A stretch of 64,000 nt of DNA, taken from Nectonema munidae (lineage: Eukaryota; Nematomorpha; Nectonematoida; Nectonematidae). The notes under the pieces are model-generated. The model saw nothing but the letters and a program-made list of their open reading frames with translations, did no database searches and had not been told where the DNA came from. Position 1 is the first letter of the stretch. Each line of letters opens with the position of its first letter. Positions 11,791 to 23,396 of the stretch are shown here, piece by piece. The DNA lies in NCBI GenBank assembly GCA_030549495.1, contig JAUIRK010000714.1, positions 1 to 64,000 on the forward strand. The letters are read 5' to 3'. A program made the translations under genes and the position numbers.

Positions 11791-12779
11791 TTTTTTTCCA
11801 TTTTAGGATAAATTTGGAGAAATTATTTTTGCTTTGTTAATTGTGATTTGAATTGTATCGAATTTTATAACAAAATATAAAGTGATAGTTCTTTTCTCAA
11901 AAAAGTTATTTTAAAAAAAAAGTCAGACGATGAATACAAGATCATAAAGTTGGAAGTGACAATTGTGAAAAAAAAAATTAAAAAAAACGTGTAAATTTTT
12001 TTTAAATAAAACCAAATTTGAAGTACAAAAAAATTTTAAAATAATTTTATCCCTATTTTTTTTTACTATTTTTTTATCCTTAATATGCTGGACATATTAA
12101 GTCAGTAAACTGCTTTGTAGTTTGGAATAAAATAAAAGAAATTATTTGAGGCACTTGTCAACTCTCACGCAAATTGAGGAACAATTTTGAAAAGTCAAAA
12201 TCATAGGCAGAGCAAATGGATCGTTCAGGTTCTAGATCTAATGCTGCATAAAGACAATAATTAGTAAAATGCAGTAGCCATAAGCATAAAGTCACACGTT
12301 TCAAGTGGACGGATGAATTTTTACGTTTTCAAAAATTAGAAGAATCACAAAAATTACCTATAAGCATGGTGATGGTGTTTAAACCGCTCCAAATAATGAC
12401 ACGTGTATTATTTAAAAAATAGAAGATTATAAAAAAATCATATTAAAATATTTGAATTTGCAATAGAATATTTGTTTATTTGTAAGTTAATTTTAATTAA
12501 GTTAGTTAATTTGCTATTAAATTAGAAAACATATTTCTTTGTATACTTTTAAATAAAACTCAAACTGAATAAATATAAGTATGAATGTATTTTTTTAAAT
12601 ATAAAAAAACAATTTCTTAAAAGTCCGCAATTTTGGAATTTACAAATAGAGAATCGTCAAAGTGGACTAAGAAAGTTGAGAATCGAAAAACTAAAATAAC
12701 CTAAAGATAATAAAAATTTTTTCATCTAACTTATAACTAATTTGTGTTTTGTAAAAAAATTTCCAAAAAAAACCAGGTA

Positions 12780-13145
12780 CTTATGGGTTATCCCCCCCCC
12801 CCCCTCCAACTCTAAAAAATTTTTAAAAAAATATTTTCCAACTTAATAATTTTAAAATACTAATTAATTAATAATTTTAAATATATAATTAAATTATGAA
12901 AATAGATTAAACAAAGTATTACTTTTTTGCTGTATGATTTTCATTAGTTACACTATATAATATTTTTTGAGTAAGCAGACGATATTTTGCCAACTAAAAT
13001 AGTAGATTATTTTAGACTTTTTTTATTAGTTTGTATTGAACTCCTGTTTAAACAAGTAATTTATTATTTTTACTCATCATTTAAATTCAAATTTTTAAAA
13101 AAAATTTTTAGAGTGGGGGGGGGGGGGGGAGAGATAACCCAAAAG
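12780..13145. mobile_element. MITE with poly-C/poly-G subtermini and TA flanks
   Basis: Inverted ends CTTATGGGTTATC and CTTTTGGGTTATC. Each is followed by a C run (13-14 bases), then C(A/T)CTCTAAAAA(A)TTTTT. A TA dinucleotide stands immediately outside both ends, as for Tc1/mariner-type insertion. The 366-base body is AT-rich and non-coding. The superfamily assignment rests only on the TA and is uncertain. Confidence 0.7.
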
Positions 13146-14086
13146 TACACAAAACTACTTAAATTTGTGAAAATGGAATGCTGAGATTTTGAATTTTTCA
13201 GGCCAAATAATGGTTGAAAGTCACATGAGAATATTTCCAAATTTTATGGTGTTTCCCATTAGAGTGCAAAGATTGCTTTAACCTATCACTTTTTATACTC
13301 AGTTGTTGTATTTCCAAAATTTTGTATTTGAATATTTAAGTTGGAGTATAAATGATCAAATTTTGGTTCTTATTCTGTGAAATTTGTTTTTCTTCCATCT
13401 TATCTAACTCTTACCGGGACAAGGGGAAACGAGTCTCCCAAAAAAATAAAATTCCTCCGCCTTCCATTATATAAAAGTTCATTGAAAAAGAAAATAGATA
13501 ATAATTCATCTTTAAAAAACGGATGCCTGAAAGGGTTATCATCTATTCATATCACACACATATATACAAAATATACTACTACACATAACATTCCATTCCG
13601 TATAGATAGTATAAAACCTTGATAAAACCTCTACTCTCTCTCTCTCTCTACAGTCAACAATTACATCGTGTCAACTATTATTGTATATATACACTTGGTA
13701 TCAAGTCTAAAGAGTAGTAGGTCTTTATATTAAGTGCCATTCATACACAATGCATATTTTATCATTTGAAGAAAGGCTAGTTGCTTTTCATCTCTTTAGA
13801 TTTATTCTATAAAAGCACATGGCATATATTAAGCGGCTGGCAAGCCAACGGGGAGACAAATAAATATCACAGAAAATAAAAACCTTGACAGACTGACTAC
13901 TTATATATGTGAATGTTGAAAAGTTTGCATGTAAAAATGCCTTAGCAGTCATCAAACAAGTTGAAATTTGATAAGCTAAGTCAGAATGCTGTTTTTAGTT
14001 AACACATCAAATTTCAAGTAAATCGGATGAAAAATAAAGTTTTTATTAAACTTTGAAAAATGATGTTTTGGAATGATCTTCTATAG
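13146..14086. other. Stretch without recognised gene
   Basis: Contains a short CT microsatellite near 13,632-13,650 and AT-rich sequence. An open frame at 13,377-13,622 shows no family motif and is not called. Confidence 0.55.
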
Positions 14087-14264
14087 CAGGGGTGGCCAAA
14101 CTTTTTTTATAAAGGGCTACTTTTTTTGTAGAAATTTTTAGCGGTCTACCTTGTATGTATAAAAAATAATTAATATTCTTAAAACAAATGTAACTTTTGT
14201 TGTTTTATATGAGTAAAAAAAATTTTTATTAACTTCAAAATATACAACTTAAAAATTATAAAAA

Positions 14265-15645
14265 CTAATTTTTTTTTGAAGATGAAACCTGGCACTGCAT
14301 ATTTTGTGCTAGTTTTTCAAAATTTGGATCGAAATTTGTCAGGGCGATTCTTAAACATGCCTGCAAATGTTCGTTAGTTAATTGAGATCTATGTTTTGTT
14401 TTTATACTATTCATCGAAGAAAAAGCAGATTTACACAAATATGTGGATCCGAAAAACGAATGGAAAGTAGCAAATACCCTCCAAATGTTGGGGCATTTAT
14501 CTTTAAAATATATTTTATAAAATCTTTCGACCCATGCATTGATTTAAGACTTAAGTCACATTTTATATTTATAAGTTCTTCTTCTAATTCAGCCAAATTG
14601 CCAATTTGTAGAAAGTCGCCAATTTTTTTAGCTAAAAATTCAATACTCACGTCGTCCTTGAAGGGGTTTATTAGAAAAGTGGTGATACTTTCAATATTAT
14701 TAAAACTTTCGAATCTTTTTTCAAATTCATTCATGAGAGTTCTTAGACTAGCTACATATCTATCCACATTTAATCTTTTTTCAGCACCTCTTTCGTCATC
14801 TAAATTCGGAAAATGTTTTAAGTCGCCACGTTCCATTTGTTTAAGTTGTATATTCAACTTTTCTTTAAATGAATTTACATGACTAACCATTTCAATTATT
14901 GATTTATCTTTGCCTTGTAATTTGGTATTTAGTAGGCTTATCTTCTCAGTAACGTCGCAAAAAAAGCTAGATCGCAGCGCCATTCTGAATCACTCAATTG
15001 AACATATTGATTTTTTTAGTTTCAAGAAAAATGCAAACTTTTGGTAATAGTTCTCTGAAACGAGTCAAAAACTTAGCATGGCTTAGCCATCTAACATCTG
15101 TGTGTAAAAGCAATTCATTGTGTTCTTCTCCACACTCTTTTAGCAAAGCACGAAACTCTCGACGCGATAAACTCTTTGACCTGATGTAGTTGACAGTTTT
15201 GAACGCTATGTCCATGACATGATCAAAGTTTAAAACTTTTGAGCATAGGACTTGATTATGTGATGCAATGATAATCAATAAATCTGGGAAACTTTTCATC
15301 GCGCTTACAACGAGAAATAAAGCCATTATTGCAACCAGTCATTGCAGGGGCACCATCTGTTGTAATTGAAACCAGTTTGGAAATTGGAAAAATTGTAAGT
15401 GATATAAATTCTTTGAATGAGTTGAAAATATCTTCACATCTAGTGCGTTCATTCATCGAAATTATTGTTAACAACTCTTCTACTGCTGACATGTCAACAA
15501 AAACCATTCTGATGAAAACACAGAGTTGAGCAGTGCCAATATAGTCAGTCGACTCGTCAAACTGTAATGAGAGAACAACGCACTTATCAACATTAATTTG
15601 TAGAGCTTGCTCAAGATCTTGACTGATATCCTCTGTTCTTCGCAT
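14265..15645 (-). pseudogene. hAT transposase, GTF2IRD2/ZBED-like, broken
   Basis: Minus-strand pieces in order: FDESTDYIGTAQLCVFIRMV (first catalytic Asp), SITTDGAPAMTGCNNGFI (second Asp), VLCSKVLNFDHVMD, LLLHTDVRWLSHAKFLTRF, LQGKDKSIIEM, LKHFPNL, and finally the C-terminal dimerisation segment GSTYLCKSAFSSMNSIK. This is the transposase type found in the C-terminal part of vertebrate GTF2IRD2 and in related ZBED proteins. Roughly three frameshifts separate the pieces. The usual N-terminal zinc finger is absent upstream of 15,645. Confidence 0.9.
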
Positions 15646-15923
15646 AATAGATTAAAAAAATTTTTCTTAATAGATCTGACAAAAAATACAGATCAAAAAA
15701 ATTCTACTTAATACTTTTCCTTTAAATTATAAATTATTGCTTTATTACATAAGATTAAATTTAATATAATTTTTCTATTTCAAACCTAAAAAATATTTTT
15801 TTTTGAAAATTGTAGTTATAAAAGTGAAATTTTTTTTAATCATTTCGATATACCGAAAAACAGTTCTACTAAATGTCTTAGTGTCACAATATTCTAAAAG
15901 AATTCTAAAAATATTTAAAAAGG

Positions 15924-16200
15924 TTCATAGTCGCAACGTGGAAAACCAAAATGTCCGAGACGAAAACGTCCTAATACCAAAAACGTCCGAAAAAAAAGCG
16001 TGTGAAATCCAAAATGTCTTAAAATCGAAACATCTTAGAATTAAAGAGTTCTAAAACCAAAAAGCTTAAACTGAATTGTTTAGAACTCTTGAGTCGTTTA
16101 GATTTCAAGATATTTTGGACATAGGATGTATTGCCTTTGGACGTTTTTTTTTCAAATGTTTTTAGACGTTTTGTTTTCGTACGTTTTGACCAGGAATCAT
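15924..16200. repeat. Foldback MITE of iterated AAACGTCC units
   Basis: The left end reads TCATAGTCGCAACGTGGAAA and continues with units such as ACCAAAATGTCCGA and ACGAAAACGTCC. The right end, on the other strand, reads GATTCCTGGTCAAAACGTAC and continues ACGAAAACAAAACGTCT. It is an inverted array of 12-20-bp units. It lies inside the hAT at 14,087-16,863 and its termini resemble those of the repeat at 1,905-2,042. Confidence 0.7.
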
Positions 16201-17134
16201 TAAAGAATAAACAAATTTGATATTTTGCATTGTAAGCGCAAAAACTTTTTACCGAAAAAAAGACTAATTTATAAATTTAATGCAATTACAAAGACACAAG
16301 CAAAATTTTATAGGTGGTAAAACGCAAAGAACAATGTTGAAAATAATGTTCAACTTCTGATTTTAAAAATTTATTTCATCAATTAGACCAATTCTACTGC
16401 ATGATGAAAAGATAATCAAAGTTAAATAAATAGCATACCCCCGGAAATAATATAAGCTTCTCAAAGCTCTTAATTGGTAACATAAATACGTAGGTTTGCA
16501 ACATATAGTTGTCATAGCCAACATATAATGATAATACAATGTCCTTAATTTTCTCATCATCTTGAAAAATATGAGTATTATTTATGGAAGGGAAGTGTGA
16601 TGTTGCGCATAGAAAAATTTTAGCCTAAAATATAAAATCTTTATCAATATGATTGATTATTAACTATGCGAAAAATTGGGAAAATGCAACTTCATGAAAC
16701 ATTCACATAGATAATATGATAGAAACGGAAATTCATAAGAAAAAAATTGATCCAACAATTAATTTCTGGTTTATTCCTTAATTGTTTATAAACTACTTGA
16801 GGTCTACTTTCTTGAGCTTGGCGGTCGACTAGTCAACCGCGGGCGACTTCTTGGACACCTCTGTTCTATAGATATATAGTACATCACTTTTTTTGTATTG
16901 AGCTTAATTATGTGAAAATGAATATTTTTTCTAGTTTTCAAAATAGCTTTAGGAAGCTTTAGTTAAGCGGTGTTGATAGGTTATGTTTTTTAAAAAAAAA
17001 TTTTTTTTTTTAAAAGTACTTGGCATTCAAATGATAAACATTCATATAGCAAATCAATTCACATGCTGTTATTGATTTATACTACCTACAATGTATCTAA
17101 AAGTTTTTATTGTTTGCTACAGGAATCACAAAAA

Positions 17135-18752
17135 AATATGAAGATTGAGAAAAAACCATCGATTAAAAAAAGAAAATAATTGATTTTTTCACAAAAAAAG
17201 ATGTTTCTCAGTCTTTAGCATCCTCTTCATCTTCTTTTGCACCATCACCGACCATGTATCAGCAGAAAATGATATTTGTCGCGTTCTTCTCTATCCTGGT
17301 GGACCGAATAAGATGCCAGATGGCGATAAATTATATTTATCACAGAATGTTGTTCGTCCATGTGGTACCCCATCATCCTGGCGCAGTGGGACGAATAAAA
17401 GTGGAAAGACAAGACGCATAACACCATTTTGTTTTGAAAGGTATTAATGGCTTACATATTCAAAGCATTTAAATGGATTGTTCTGCCGTTTTTGTGTGTT
17501 TTTTGCACCAGAAAACGTTCGTGCATCAAAAATATCTGCCAGACAACTTGTGACAGACAGTAACATGTAGACGCTTTTCTAAATTTCCTGGTCAAAGAGG
17601 ATATCTCTATGATCATAACAAGCTCAACTACCACACATCTGCAAAACTTGCAGCCCATGAATTTAGCCTCCGCATTTCTCAGCCATCATTTGCAGTTGAA
17701 AATAAATTAAGTTCAGCTTTGTCAAAAAAAGAAGATGATAGGGAAATAATAAAAAGCATCACTGAAGTAATTCTTTTGTGTGGTAGGATGGGATTGCCAT
17801 TGCGAGGACATCGAGATGATGGTCAATTAGATCCTCCAGTATCAATTAATAGTATTATCACAGACGAAGGTTGTTTCCATTCAATGATTCAGCTGTACTC
17901 CTTATCCAACACAAAATTGTTTGATAATTTCTCGAAATCAGCTTCAAATGCCACATACCTATCAAAAACTACGCGGAATCAAATCATATCATGCATGGCA
18001 TCAGTGATTGGCAGAAAAATATCTGATGAGGTTTGTAAATCAAGGTTTTTCTTTGTTATCGCTGATGAGACAACTGATCTGTCTCACAAAACTCAGCTTT
18101 CCGTCAGCGTGCGTTATATTAAGAATAATTTGATTATGCAACGTTTTTTGGAGTTTATGAATCCGAATTCATTCAGTTGAGTAGCACTTGCAAATGAAAT
18201 ACTTAGCGTGCTTAAACGTGCGGGTCTTGATCCAACTTGCCTCATGTGACAAGGTTATGATGGTGCTGCATCAATGAGTGGAGCTTTTGATGGAGTTCAA
18301 GCCGAAATGAAACCACTTTGTGGAAATCAAGCAATTTACGTCCATTGCGCTGCAATTTAACTCTTGTGAAAGCTTCAAATATCCCTGAGATCACAAATGC
18401 ATTTGGAATTGTGGGCAACTTAACCAGGTTCTTCACTAGGAGTGCTGTAGGGCTCTCAAGTCAGCCAGTGTCGTTTCATCAAAATATAGACTCAAAGTTC
18501 CATGCCAAACACGTTGGCTGGAAAAGCAAGAAGCAATTCACACAGCATATACTTTATATTCTGTTGTACTGGAGATTTTAGAAGGCATGCATCAAGAAAA
18601 CTCTCTATCATCTACAGATGCGTACAGTTTGTTTACCTCTTTAACTAAACCAAAGTTGGTTATATCATTGACTATAATGAATGATCTAATGACAATAACT
18701 AAGAAGCTGTCTGTTGCTTTGAAGTTCACCAAAAACTCAACTATAAAAAACA
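17135..18752 (+). pseudogene. hAT transposase, DUF4371/ZMYM1-like, 3'-truncated
   Basis: After a Lys- and Ser-rich start (KKPSIKKRK near 17,140) comes a TTF-type zinc-finger region (LYPGGPNKMP, FCRFCVFFAPE). Then follow ILLCGRMGLPLRGHRDDG (near 17,770), NATYLSKTTRNQIISCMA, FFVIADETTDLSHKTQLSV (catalytic Asp) and, in another frame, GYDGAASMSGAFDGVQ (second Asp region) and CQTRW. These are hallmarks of the hAT group that includes ZMYM1-like and 52-kDa repressor-like proteins. Several stops and frame changes break it. It ends abruptly at a G run and CATA microsatellite, so the dimerisation domain is lost. Confidence 0.85.
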
Positions 18753-18845
18753 GGGGGGGGGGGGGGGTGTCGCTTACATACATACATACATACATACCAA
18801 TACAATATACATATATACATACATACATGCGCATACATACATATT
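18753..18845. repeat. Poly-G run and CATA microsatellite
   Basis: About 15 consecutive G (18,753-18,767) are followed by imperfect CATA repeats to about 18,845. This tract coincides with the truncation of the preceding hAT gene and may mark the break. Confidence 0.85.
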
Positions 18846-20770
18846 GATATTAGAGACCCAAACACTGAAATACAATTTCAAAAATAGCGGTATAGCTTAC
18901 TTATAACTTTAAATACTTGGCTTCTTAAATGTAAATAGTGTAATAGCATACTTATCTTGTTCAATTAGTTTTTATATGGCTAGCAGACCATTTTAATTCA
19001 GACACTGTTTTCCAATTGGGAGTAAAAAGAGAATGAGTATTTGCTTTATACCAAGAATGGCCAACAATCTTGAGACCAAGGGCATTATAGCCTACCTAGG
19101 GGATGGGACGAAATGAAATTCGGTTACATGAAATTTTCAAAAAAATATTAGTAAATTGCATGAAAACATGGCAAAATTTTCACGTCTTTCGACTGAATTT
19201 TTGTAAAGATATGAAAAATACTTTTGAATAAAAAATTTTTTAATTTATGATGGAAAATAGGCCATATAAAAAAAAATGAAATGTCTCTTTTCGCTTTGTT
19301 TTAGTGCATGACATCAACAACCACAATCACACTTAATTCTCGCCCACTTGAATGCGTCCTAAAATAATGAAATTACGGAGAATAACAAAGCCTGCCTACA
19401 TATTAACAAACATATATATATATACAGGAATGGAGAGTGCATTCCATCTTCATCATTACTTACTTACGCTCTCTTAATCTCAATTTCCTGCATGTACAGA
19501 CGATGAGTATGGATTGAAGTGCCAGCTTGGCCTCTAATCCTCTTCATCATCACCATTGGGATGATTATTATTATTATTATTTTTAGTGTTTGTTAAATAA
19601 ATAGTAGTAGAAGTAGTATGAGCAGGAATATCATTTATTGATACAATATAACCATAGTAATAATGGTATATTGGTTGGTAATAGGCATGAAATTTAAAAG
19701 CTTTTTTAAAAGCAATATATATGTTATGTATATAAAAAGTGTTAATCCCCAATATTCCTGATTTTTATATCTAGCAGAACTTGTATTTCATATATGCAAA
19801 ATAAAACAAGGATAATAAAGAATCATGTTCTAAAGTGTCTTGGCGTCCTACTTTCCATAAAATAATGGGGAAGAAATTAATTAAATTATTTTCGCCATTT
19901 TACACAAGCTTCCATTTTTACATCAAGAAAAATTTAAGTTTTATTAAAATCAAATAGCAAGGCATGCTGCTGTTTCATTACTTTGCTAGTAGTAGTGTAT
20001 TATATAAGCTTCTTCCACTGACTGACTCAGCATCATCATCATCATCATCATCGTTGTCGTCGTTGTAGTAGGTATCAAGAGATACAGTGGTTAAGGAAAT
20101 ACGAGATTCGTGTGTATATAAAAATGTCATAAATTGAAACGTACTATGAAAGGATATACCAAAAAATTTTTTTCATGCAAACTTGTCAATAAAAAATTAT
20201 AATATGAATTTGGCATATAATTTCCAAATGAAATTTTATTATCCTTCTTTTGAGCGGTGCACCATCTCCGATCAACTGGATTGCATACTTTTTTGAAATG
20301 ATAGCATTGCGACTGAAAGAGAATCGCAAAAGCTATAAAGCATGTTAATTTTTTTAATGGAAGCAAAAAAGATTAAATATTGGATGTCATAAATGCATGC
20401 TGCACTAAAAATGGGAAAACAAGCGCGTGCACATAGTTAGTACACACGAAGAAAAATTGTCATTGTTAGTGGTAAGAAGGAATGATACTTATTTTTATTA
20501 GTTAGGCAGAGAGTTAGTTAATTGGCACATTCATTTAATTAGTAAAAATAATTAATTTTTTTATTGTAAATTACCTAACGCTAACCCTATTATTTTGTGT
20601 AGATTTTTTTTTTATGAAGTTAGAGAGATCATAGAGAGTAAAGATTTTATTTTTAAGCGCTAATTATAAATTTGATAGAGAAATTTTAAGATTAGTATAT
20701 CTTCAATAATATCTTTTTTTCATTGTATATTTAAGGTTTTAATTATGGAAGCGGGTGTTAATTCGGCGTT

Positions 20771-20818
20771 GAGACAATTCGGTCTCTAAATATATTGTTA
20801 ATAAGGTCGAATTGTCTC
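20771..20818. repeat. Short perfect hairpin, GAGACAATTCG type
   Basis: GAGACAATTCG at 20,771-20,781 is matched by its exact reverse complement at 20,808-20,818, with a 26-base AT-rich loop. The stem word (GACAATTCGG) is also the unit of the foldback repeat at 31,470-31,618, so this looks like a minimal member of the same class. A transcription terminator is unlikely in this eukaryotic context. Confidence 0.6.
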
Positions 20819-21003
20819 TAATCCTTGATTATTATGTATTTTTGAGTGATAAAAATTATGAGAATCTTTTATTGCAATTTTTCTTTCGTTTTAAATTGAA
20901 TATACTCTTTTATGTCTTGAATCGAATTCCCTTTTCTTTCATTTGACAAAAAATACGAAAATGATATTTTGAATTGGGTTTCTAGAATGATTTTAATCAT
21001 TAA

Positions 21004-21132
21004 CCCATTTAAGGCCAAGCAAAGCAGACGATATTTAAAAAACGCAGACGATTTATATTCAAAGTCATTGAAAAAACCAGACGAAGATGAAATTACTTAT
21101 GTTCCAAAATAGGAACATTGGCCGTAAATGGG
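21004..21132 (-). mobile_element. TTAA-group MITE, copy 3
   Basis: 129 bases flanked by TTAA on both sides (21,000-21,003 and 21,133-21,136). The inverted ends are CCCATTTAAGGCCAA and CCCATTTACGGCCAA. GCAGACG/CCAGACG boxes are followed by ATGTTCC...GGAACAT near the right end. Very similar to copies at 27,379 and 50,274, so activity was relatively recent. Confidence 0.9.
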
Positions 21133-21341
21133 TTAATATGAAAGGTTCGGTGACTGTAAAAATCTTGAGAAACGCCGCAATCTATGTAAACAAAATGGTA
21201 TTTTATATTGGAGGTAAAGTTACGTCAACTTTTTTCTACCTCTCTTCTTGGTTCTAGCTTAATGATTCCGTTTTTACATAAATTATGGCAACAATTTTTT
21301 CTCTTCAATAAAAACCGAATTGTTACACGCAACGTGATGTC

Positions 21342-21617
21342 CAGAGGCCGCCCTACCTATTAAATTTTGGGGCACAAGCCACCCCCCCCAAACTATTTCT
21401 CAAGCCCCCAGGTAATTTTCAATCTCCCCTAAAAAATTTTTCATAACCCTAAAAAAATATGTCAAACATCTATAGCATTCATGATCATTTCTTTCATGAA
21501 AATGTAATCTGTATATATATATATCGCTTGACAAATACATCATATGTTTTCTTTTCGCCTTGAAATAGATTAAATCCTTCCCCCAAGAAGCCCCCCACCC
21601 TAAAATTACTGGCAATG
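21342..21617. mobile_element. hAT-like MITE, twin of 58,031-58,319
   Basis: The body matches, in reverse orientation, the element at 58,031-58,319: both contain GACAAATACATCATATG, TTTTCTTTTCGCCTTGAA and TTTCATGAAAATGTAATCTG on one or other strand. Both have C/G-rich runs just inside the ends and AAATTTTGGGGC near one terminus. The ends here (CAGAGGCCGCCCTACC, and CATTGCCAGTAATTTTAGGG from the other side) are more decayed, and no 8-bp duplication is visible. Confidence 0.7.
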
Positions 21618-22554
21618 CCTATTGTTAGATCATTTTCTGCTATCTCTTGCAAACAAAGAAATTAATGAATCAAAATCCGTTTTTAGTGGCAAGTATTAAA
21701 AGGATCAAATTCTAAAAATATTCCTTAGTCCAACTTTTTTCCTAATTTCAATTACAAGTGTCATTTTTGTGGTGAATTTTTGTTTAAAAATATTGCCTCT
21801 ATTATAGGCCTTTCTCGTGACAAGAAAAATATCAGAATGATGTGTAAATAATATTTGAATTAAAATTTAATGATAGCAAGAATATTGGATTTATTCAAGA
21901 CCAAAAATGCACTCTCTGACACTCCTTCATGTGACATTTCGCTAACAAAGTTTGTGAGAGAAATTAATTTCAATAATCAAATTTGTCCAATTTTCTTAAT
22001 TTAATTTAAATTAAATTATTAAAACACATTGAACATTTTAAAGTTTATAGTTTGCATTCGCTGTATAAATGAAAGTTTGTTTTGGTTGTGAACGAAATTT
22101 CGTTCTCCCTAAGAAATCTGGGATGGACGAAAGAGCATTGTTCCCGATCATTTTAATGCCTGGTATTTTGTAGTGCTGTCAATGATCTTGAAAGAAAGAA
22201 TATAAGCAAGAAAAATGGCGTCTTTTCATGGAATAGATCAAAGTGCTTTTTTCTAACATAATGAATCGATGCTTCTTACCTACTGAGCATCTTTAAAAGA
22301 AATAAAATTAATTGTGAATAAGATGCCGTATTATGAGCATAACTGCATAACTTATGTTGATTTAAAAGTAGTTAATCTACTTTATAATGGGAAAACAATC
22401 CGCTTATACTATAAGTACAGGCGTTTCGTTTGCATTGAGATCAGATGTAACGAGAAGGAAAGTCTTTAGTTAGAGCAAAGATAATATAGTTTTTCCTACT
22501 TAACATATCAAGCACAGATTTAAAAGTTTTGACAAAAATTGCGACTGGTTCAAA

Positions 22555-22650
22555 TGGTATCAGGGAAAATCCCTTAGAGGACAAAATGCCCCGTAGGGCA
22601 AATTCTCTCTAGGACAAAATCCACGATGGATAGAATCCCCTGTGACAGAG
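22555..22650. repeat. Short array of GGACAAAATCC-type units
   Basis: The units AGAGGACAAAATGCCCC, AGGGCAAATTCTCTCT, AGGACAAAATCCACG and GGATAGAATCCCC follow one another directly. The shape (12-18-base units with an AAAT core) is that of the other unit-built repeats in this window. An inverted arm is not obvious. Confidence 0.5.
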
Positions 22651-23257
22651 TGCCTTTCTAAATGTACGCTTCGTAAGAAGATTTATTTGATTGCTAAGAC
22701 AGGAGATATTAAACCAATGAGGAATACAGGTGGAAGAAAGCAGCTGTTTGATTTGTTAAGCTGAAAGTATTCAATTTGTTGAAAGTTAAGTTTTCCATTT
22801 CTGCATCCCCTTTTACAGTTGATGCATCAGAATTTTTATAATCATATTTTCAGTTCGGAATCATTGACTTACAATGTGATTGATTCTCTAAAAAATAACA
22901 ACATTTTTACAACGTAATTTATTGATTAAACATCTTATTTCTGAATATTCGAAAATAACTTCAATAGCTTTAAAAATTCTTTATGTATTTTATTTGGCAA
23001 GAAAAATTTTTTGTGTAATAGTATATCCATAAGTCAAAGAACAGCAGAACAAAACTAACAACTGATCGGATAAATGACATTTTAAAAGATTCTACTGCTA
23101 CGAATTTAACTTGTAATTTTGATAAAAAATGAAAAATGTCAAGTTACTGGGTTATAGTAGTTTAGATTGTGCATAATTTCAGACTTTCAAAAGTCTATTA
23201 TATTTTTAAACTAATTCGTTCTTGAATAATGTTCCATAAAAACAGTTTTGCCACTTT

Positions 23258-23396
23258 GGGTAAAGGTACCATAGGATGTTTTCATCGAGAAGGCACAATT
23301 GCGCCGCTTGTATCGAACTATGAGGAAAGCAGGCTTGATGCGGGATCGAACCCAAGACCTTGAGTTATCGGATCCAGCATCTAACCATCTAACATC
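23258..23396 (-). repeat. tRNA-derived SINE, copy A
   Basis: On the minus strand the head has TTAGATGGTTAGATGCTGG (A-box-like) and GGGTTCGATCCC (B box), the internal promoter pair of RNA polymerase III. A body follows with AGTTCGATACAAGCGG and CAATTGTGCC, and the end is GGTACCTTTACC. The same order occurs at 25,213-25,352 and, more diverged, at 29,388-29,546. Too long and too poorly folding for a true tRNA. Confidence 0.75.

Larger units (their letters stand above)
14087..16863 (-). mobile_element. hAT transposon with both ends and 8-bp target duplication
   Basis: The left end is CAGGGGTGGCCAAAC and the right end, read from the other strand, is CAGAGGTGTCCAAGAAG. Both are of the CAG(G/A)GGTG(G/T)CCAA type. 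The 8-bp duplication TTCTATAG flanks it perfectly at 14,079-14,086 and 16,864-16,871, so the boundaries are secure. The 2,777-base element carries a GTF2IRD2-like transposase on the minus strand and a foldback repeat (15,924-16,200) in the region where the transposase N-terminus would be expected. The identical TSD suggests a younger insertion than the broken gene alone would imply. Confidence 0.9.
18846..23257. other. AT-rich stretch with small repeats only
   Basis: Apart from the separately listed small elements (20,771, 21,004, 21,342 and 22,555) and a CAT/GTC trinucleotide tract near 20,030-20,068, no gene was recognised. Open frames of 60-80 codons here lack family motifs. Confidence 0.55.

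Noticed and set aside
13377-13622. 81-codon open frame
   Set aside because: Biased composition and no recognisable family motif in a non-conserved region; likely chance.
14382-14882. 166-codon plus-strand frame
   Set aside because: It is the antisense shadow of the hAT transposase on the minus strand.
19052-19100. CAAGAATGGCCAACAATCTT resembling the left end of the hAT at 14,087
   Set aside because: No opposite end or 8-bp duplication could be found, so it is not called as an element.
23258-23396. True tRNA gene
   Set aside because: The A and B boxes are present but the cloverleaf does not form and the same extended body recurs elsewhere, so it is a SINE.
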